Below, piece after piece: positions 52,919 through 56,583 of a stretch of 56,583 bases of DNA; position 1 is the first letter of the stretch; each line of letters starts with the position of its first letter. The position numbers and the translations under genes are program-made. The stretch is from NCBI GenBank assembly GCA_009991425.1, contig JAACWH010000036.1, forward strand, positions 1 through 56,583, written 5' to 3'. Under the pieces are notes generated by a model. The model made no database searches. It was not told the origin of the DNA and saw nothing but the letters and a program-made list of their open reading frames with translations. The stretch comes from Leptospira sp. (GTDB taxonomy: Bacteria > Spirochaetota > Leptospiria > Leptospirales > Leptospiraceae).

Positions 52919-53353
52919 CTATAGCACGTGTTTGATGTAAGGCTTATAATCCATATCCTTAATCATGATATGATTGGTTAGCCAGGTTCCTAAAAATTTT
53001 AAAATATGATCTAAATTCTCATCTAATGTAGCTTCATCATTTTCGGTATGATTGTTGATTTTCTCTTTAAATTCTAAAATTTTATCTGTAAATTTATCAT
53101 GTTGGAGCTTATGATTTTCTAGATCAGGATAATTATTTTCTTCCATGATTCTTTCTTCAATTAAGAAATGGCTGATTGTATATTGTTCTAATTCACTTAC
53201 AGCTTTACGAATAGAACTGAGATTCTTGATTAAAGAACCTTTGTGTGCATGGTAGAGTGAATCTAATTCCTCCATCAGCGTAAATAGTCTTTGGTGTTGT
53301 GTATCAACTTCTATTATATTAGTTTTGTAACTATCCTTCCATTCTATAGACAT
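52919..53353 (-). CDS. Bacteriohemerythrin
   Basis: The 144-residue four-helix bundle has the complete di-iron ligand set: His in VDTQHQRLF, His and Glu in ISHFLIEERIM, two His in NHKLQHDKF, and His and Asp in NHIMIKDMDY. It binds O2 for storage, delivery or sensing. AAAGGAG lies 7 bases before the ATG, inside the stop region of the thiolase-like gene; 11 bases separate the two, so they are probably co-transcribed. Confidence 0.94.
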   Translation of the reverse strand: MSIEWKDSYKTNIIEVDTQHQRLFTLMEELDSLYHAHKGSLIKNLSSIRKAVSELEQYTISHFLIEERIMEENNYPDLENHKLQHDKFTDKILEFKEKINNHTENDEATLDENLDHILKFLGTWLTNHIMIKDMDYKPYIKHVL

Positions 53354-53364
53354 ATAAATCTCCT

Positions 53365-54906
53365 TTAATCAATGGTGCCTTTCCAAATTCCTTCTAAATG
53401 TTCCATCTGTATTTTGGTATGTCCATTCTTAAGACCAACCGTTGATTTTAACTCATTTTTCATCTTATCGTATAGATTTACCATTACAAAACTTCCATCA
53501 TTGAATTTAGCAAGTGCAAGCACATACGGTGGTTTTTTATCTCCACCTGGATTGAATTGAATGATGGTATGGGAAAATAAAGTTGCTTCTAAATTTTTTG
53601 AACTAGAATCATTATAAAAATTGTGAATTGGATTCAGAGATAATTTTCTATGAACTGTAAGTTTTTGCACAGAGTTTTCTTTAGTAATATCTGTTCCGAA
53701 AATTACTACACTGTTAATAGAGTCTATACCACCATTTCCACCCATCAGACTTACTTGAGGATAATCATTCAAATAGTTAGGAATCCTAAATTTGGACAGA
53801 TTGTACTGACTCAAAACATCAACTAGTCCAGTTGCACCTGACATGGACATCGCAGCCTGGTAATTTAAAATTCCACCACTTCGATTGATTGGTATTTCTT
53901 TTTCTCCTATAGGTATCATTCCATTTTTCAATTTTTGCACGACATTATTCGGATTTTCACCAAAGTATTGAGAAGCCTGCGAAATTATCATTCCTGTAAA
54001 ACAATCATAGATCCACGCGTAATCAACATCGGATCTTTTTAAATTTGCGGATGAAAATGCTCTTTCTGCTGCAAGCCCTGATGGGCTTTCTAATTTACCT
54101 TTGAGTGTAAAATATTCCGAATGTATAGAATGCCCAGTTCCAAGTATGGCAAGTTTAGTTAGATCCTTTCTAATACCCGATTCTTTTATAAAAGAATCAT
54201 AAGCTTTTGCACCCACAATAAGGGTAGCAAATCCATGATCTGTAACGATGGCAACCATAGGAGTTGAATAGGGATTGGCAAGTGGTTTGGCAATTTGTTT
54301 TTCTGTTATTTCTTTCCCAAATGAAAAAGCTCTAGGATTGCCAATAGCATAGGATCTAAATTTCTTTGTAATTTCGACATAGTCCTCAGTCGTAATGTCA
54401 CTCGAATCCATTTGTATATTTGCTAAGAGAGCATACATTCCAATTAAGGTAGCACCATATGGGATTTCATAAGCTGGATGAGACACTGTTTTAGTTAGTC
54501 GTTTCAAATCGCTGATTTGTTTAAAAGCAGATTTCGGGACATCAGCTCCTGCTACTAAAATAACAGCATAAGGATTGCTAACTGCAATTCTATGTGCCTC
54601 ACCAATTGCTCCTGCAACTGAGGCGCCTCCAAGATCCACTATATGAGACTGGATTCCAGTAAATCCTAAGTCATTTGCATCCTTGACAGTTTGTCCATAG
54701 CCTTCTCTTGCCAAAGAATTGGCATCGATACTCACATAGTCTGTTAAATGGTTCCCTACTAATGATCTTGTTGTTCCTAAGAATTCACAGAGTCCATCAA
54801 TAGATTTTGAAAGTAGGGAAAAGTATTTCTCTTGATTGCTTAAGGATTGATATTCAGGTATATCACTTTCAATTGTGTCTGAGATCCCTAGTATAAATGG
54901 ATTCAT
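53365..54906 (-). CDS. Thiolase-superfamily protein lacking the catalytic Cys and His, with fused OB (DUF35-like) domain
   Basis: Residues 1-400 follow the SCP-x thiolase fold: VDLGGASVAGAIGEAHRI, VILVAGADVP, WIYDCFTGMIISQ, NRSGGILNYQAAMSMSGATG. The nucleophilic Cys site (usually CASG) is GASV, and the GHP His motif is replaced by AAMSMSG, so normal Claisen/thiolysis chemistry is unlikely. Residues about 435-513 look like an OB-fold (SHTIIQFNPGG, PPYVLALAKFNDGSFVMVN). This resembles Ltp2-type aldolases, which need a DUF35 partner, here fused in cis. The substrate would be an acyl-CoA. Confidence 0.84.
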   Translation of the reverse strand: MNPFILGISDTIESDIPEYQSLSNQEKYFSLLSKSIDGLCEFLGTTRSLVGNHLTDYVSIDANSLAREGYGQTVKDANDLGFTGIQSHIVDLGGASVAGAIGEAHRIAVSNPYAVILVAGADVPKSAFKQISDLKRLTKTVSHPAYEIPYGATLIGMYALLANIQMDSSDITTEDYVEITKKFRSYAIGNPRAFSFGKEITEKQIAKPLANPYSTPMVAIVTDHGFATLIVGAKAYDSFIKESGIRKDLTKLAILGTGHSIHSEYFTLKGKLESPSGLAAERAFSSANLKRSDVDYAWIYDCFTGMIISQASQYFGENPNNVVQKLKNGMIPIGEKEIPINRSGGILNYQAAMSMSGATGLVDVLSQYNLSKFRIPNYLNDYPQVSLMGGNGGIDSINSVVIFGTDITKENSVQKLTVHRKLSLNPIHNFYNDSSSKNLEATLFSHTIIQFNPGGDKKPPYVLALAKFNDGSFVMVNLYDKMKNELKSTVGLKNGHTKIQMEHLEGIWKGTID

Positions 54907-54909
54907 GAA

Positions 54910-55692
54910 TTAACTTCCAACTATGGCAGTCATACGGAAATCTTCTATTATCATATCGATTTTTTTAATAATCAATTCCAGTGCAGCTTTGTGAGTTAAT
55001 TTATTTAACTCAACCGTCTTAGGGTACATTTTATCATCGAGACGCATAGGAAGATCAGGACTGATTCTTTTCTTTTGTATACATTCAAAGCAATGATCTG
55101 CAATCTTGCGAAGAGCCAAACATGTTGTCTTGAGAACGTCCTGAGTGTCCTTTTCCATTTGCATTTGATTTCCATTTGCATCGAGCAATGCTTTCATGTG
55201 TTCTGTGATTCGTGGAGAAGACATGTTTCCTCTAGATACAGCAATCCTTTCAATGGTATGAATTAAATCTGTAAATATACTATACTCTGGAGTTCCTCGG
55301 AAGATATGAATCAATGCTTGCAGCTCGATTTCCCCAAATTCTTTTAGGGCTCCATAAAAATAACGAATCTCAGGTTTAGCTATAGGATGGAAGTCAATCT
55401 TTTGGTACTTTTCAAGTCTAGAGATTGCTTCATCCATTATTTTATTGATCGTATTGCCTTTGCTCGCTTCTTTCTTTGCAATTAACTCTTTGTGCTTTGC
55501 TTTTAATTGTTCAAGAAAACTGACTTCATCATTGAGGAAACGAATTACATTTCCTTTCATTTGTAATGTCTGAAGATATCTCTTCTCAAATCCTGCCAAA
55601 TCAAAAGCCTTGGGATTTTCTTTGGAATATAAATTGTATTCACTTCTAAGCTTGTCTAGGATTTCGTTGACTTCTTGTAGATTCAAACTCAT
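54910..55692 (-). CDS. Helical cytoplasmic protein of unknown function
   Basis: The 260-residue all-alpha protein has no signal or membrane segment. It starts with a coiled coil (NLQEVNEILDKLRSEYNLY, ending about 90), then blocks such as PEIRYFYGALKEFGEIELQAL and TCLALRKIADHCFECIQKK. It has three or four Cys/His-containing short runs but no clear metal site. It begins 9 bases after the stop of the coiled-coil gene at the right edge and ends 3 bases before the thiolase-like gene: one transcript. No family recognised. Confidence 0.72.
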   Translation of the reverse strand: MSLNLQEVNEILDKLRSEYNLYSKENPKAFDLAGFEKRYLQTLQMKGNVIRFLNDEVSFLEQLKAKHKELIAKKEASKGNTINKIMDEAISRLEKYQKIDFHPIAKPEIRYFYGALKEFGEIELQALIHIFRGTPEYSIFTDLIHTIERIAVSRGNMSSPRITEHMKALLDANGNQMQMEKDTQDVLKTTCLALRKIADHCFECIQKKRISPDLPMRLDDKMYPKTVELNKLTHKAALELIIKKIDMIIEDFRMTAIVGS

Positions 55693-55701
55693 AATTAGCC
55701 T

Positions 55702-56583
55702 TTAGGTAGTTTTATATTTCCATTCCTCAAGTTCACGGATAAGTCTTTCAACATCTTGCGAGCAATAAATCGCTGCATTCTTGGCATCTGTAAACATCAA
55801 TTGGTTTGGATATTGTAATTGCTTAATATGAGTATCGGATTTCATATTTAAAACATTCAGTAAACTCAAGATAAGTGCTTTTAATTTCTCTAAACAAAGA
55901 GTGAAGCCTTCCTGCATCTCCCAGCGAATTACTAAATCTAGTTTCTCTTTCTCTGATTTAGCATCTCTTAATTCATCCTTATGGGATCTTTCAAATTTTG
56001 CAGTATAATAATTAATAGCTCTTGGATAGGAAATCAGTTCTTTTAAGTAATTTGAGAGCTTATCTAAATTTTGAAATGCTTCTACATCAAAATCCCTTGT
56101 TAAATTTCCGATTATGTTTTGATTTTCAGATGGATCGCCAGTTATTTCAAAAATTCTAGATGATTTTATATTAATCAAAACAGAATTGATTCTATTTTTT
56201 ACTGTTTCCAATTCTTTCATCATTTGTTCAATGCGAGTGATTTCATTCAATGATTTTGTTTTTGCATCTTTTTCTATATCTACTTTAACTTGAGGTTTTT
56301 CTGTAGAATCTTTCGATATAGAATCTACCTTATCCTCTGGATTAGTATTCGTATCTAAAGTTTCATTGAAAGATAGCTCATCTAAAAACGATGGCTTATT
56401 AGATGTTTCAACAGTTTCGGAAGGAAAGGAAGATTCAGAAGTTGATTTAGAAGGACTATCTTTACTTTTTTGAAAAGATGGCTCGATCCCAAGATCCATA
56501 TCCAATCCAGAAAAATTCCATTCTTCATTTTTATTGCGCAAAGTTCTCAATTCTTTTTTCTTTTCAGAAAGAATTAATTTTTC
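55702..56583 (-). CDS. Coiled-coil protein, 5' end outside the window
   Basis: The frame stays open to the window edge (…EKLILSEKKKELRTLRNKNEEW), so the TTG at 56550 is probably internal and the gene continues beyond the window. The visible 293 residues hold a charged coiled coil, a Ser/Thr/Lys/Glu-rich linker (FQKSKDSPSKSTSESSFPS) and a helical C-terminal domain (LREL-type helices, MLTDAKNAAIYCSQDVERL). It precedes the helical gene at 54910 by 9 bases. Both are helical and may form a complex. Function unknown. Confidence 0.75.
   Translation of the reverse strand, partial: EKLILSEKKKELRTLRNKNEEWNFSGLDMDLGIEPSFQKSKDSPSKSTSESSFPSETVETSNKPSFLDELSFNETLDTNTNPEDKVDSISKDSTEKPQVKVDIEKDAKTKSLNEITRIEQMMKELETVKNRINSVLINIKSSRIFEITGDPSENQNIIGNLTRDFDVEAFQNLDKLSNYLKELISYPRAINYYTAKFERSHKDELRDAKSEKEKLDLVIRWEMQEGFTLCLEKLKALILSLLNVLNMKSDTHIKQLQYPNQLMFTDAKNAAIYCSQDVERLIRELEEWKYKTT

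Noticed and set aside
1..56583. CRISPR array, prophage or integron
   Set aside because: No regularly spaced repeats, integrase, phage structural genes or attC-like sites were seen.

Overview
The window looks like chromosomal DNA from a Leptospira-like spirochaete (family Leptospiraceae). The support is an AT-rich base composition, many Leptospira-style lipoproteins with loose lipoboxes, several class III cyclases and 7TM-DISM receptors, a MotB protein, a DUF115 (Maf-like) protein of the kind tied to spirochaete flagellin glycosylation, and many short spirochaete-type proteins of unknown function. This is inferred from protein resemblance; no rRNA or other marker gene is present. No tRNA, rRNA, CRISPR array or prophage was seen.

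Left edge (1-2729): the window opens inside an IS3-type insertion sequence whose outer end lies at about base 97. It interrupts a class III adenylate cyclase gene, of which only the 3' part survives (98-603). Directly downstream is a full-length paralogue, a 7TM-DISM receptor cyclase, in which two transition-state residues of the cyclase site are replaced.

Bases 2900-9900 hold single-gene units: a Bor-like exported protein, a dienelactone-hydrolase lipoprotein, a lipoprotein divergent from an ECF sigma factor, an intact soluble adenylate cyclase, a GPH-family sugar:cation symporter, and a DUF4468-like lipoprotein preceded by a 55-residue gene (9695-9862) that overlaps it by one base. Bases 10015-16615 form a long co-directional run: small acidic protein, PlsC acyltransferase, lipoprotein, MotB, Cys-containing lipoprotein, M14-type peptidase, malic enzyme and a DMT exporter. 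It ends in a GC-rich, repeat-like hairpin cluster.

Bases 16785-28923 carry hydrolases and redox enzymes. The most distinctive unit is a DUF805-FAD oxidase-methyltransferase fusion followed by a membrane-anchored conserved protein and a membrane-anchored alpha/beta hydrolase. AlkD-like DNA repair, a BaiN/HI0933-like flavoprotein, glyoxalase I, a membrane-anchored AAA+ ATPase and an MscS channel follow. Bases 28929-31086 are an operon of three tandem TRL-family lipoproteins and a predicted outer-membrane barrel. Next to it is a phasin-like gene with a striking inverted repeat in front.

Bases 32039-42717 carry a lipoprotein/methyltransferase pair, a chemotaxis receptor, an SRPBCC protein, a COG0523 metallochaperone GTPase divergent from a Tpx-like peroxiredoxin around a shared palindrome, TerC, a GH1 beta-glycosidase and an LpxR-like lipid A deacylase divergent from a membrane protein around a 20-bp palindrome. 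Bases 43360-47644 are a tightly overlapping operon read lepB, class B PBP with PASTA, DUF115/Maf. On the + strand follow thrC, a degenerate HATPase protein, a tail-anchored protein and a 7TM-DISM histidine kinase. The right edge is a minus-strand run: a partial coiled-coil protein, an unknown protein, a thiolase-like protein without the usual catalytic Cys/His but with a fused OB domain, and bacteriohemerythrin.

Many start codons were reassigned from Shine-Dalgarno position or gene overlap; these choices are given in each entry.
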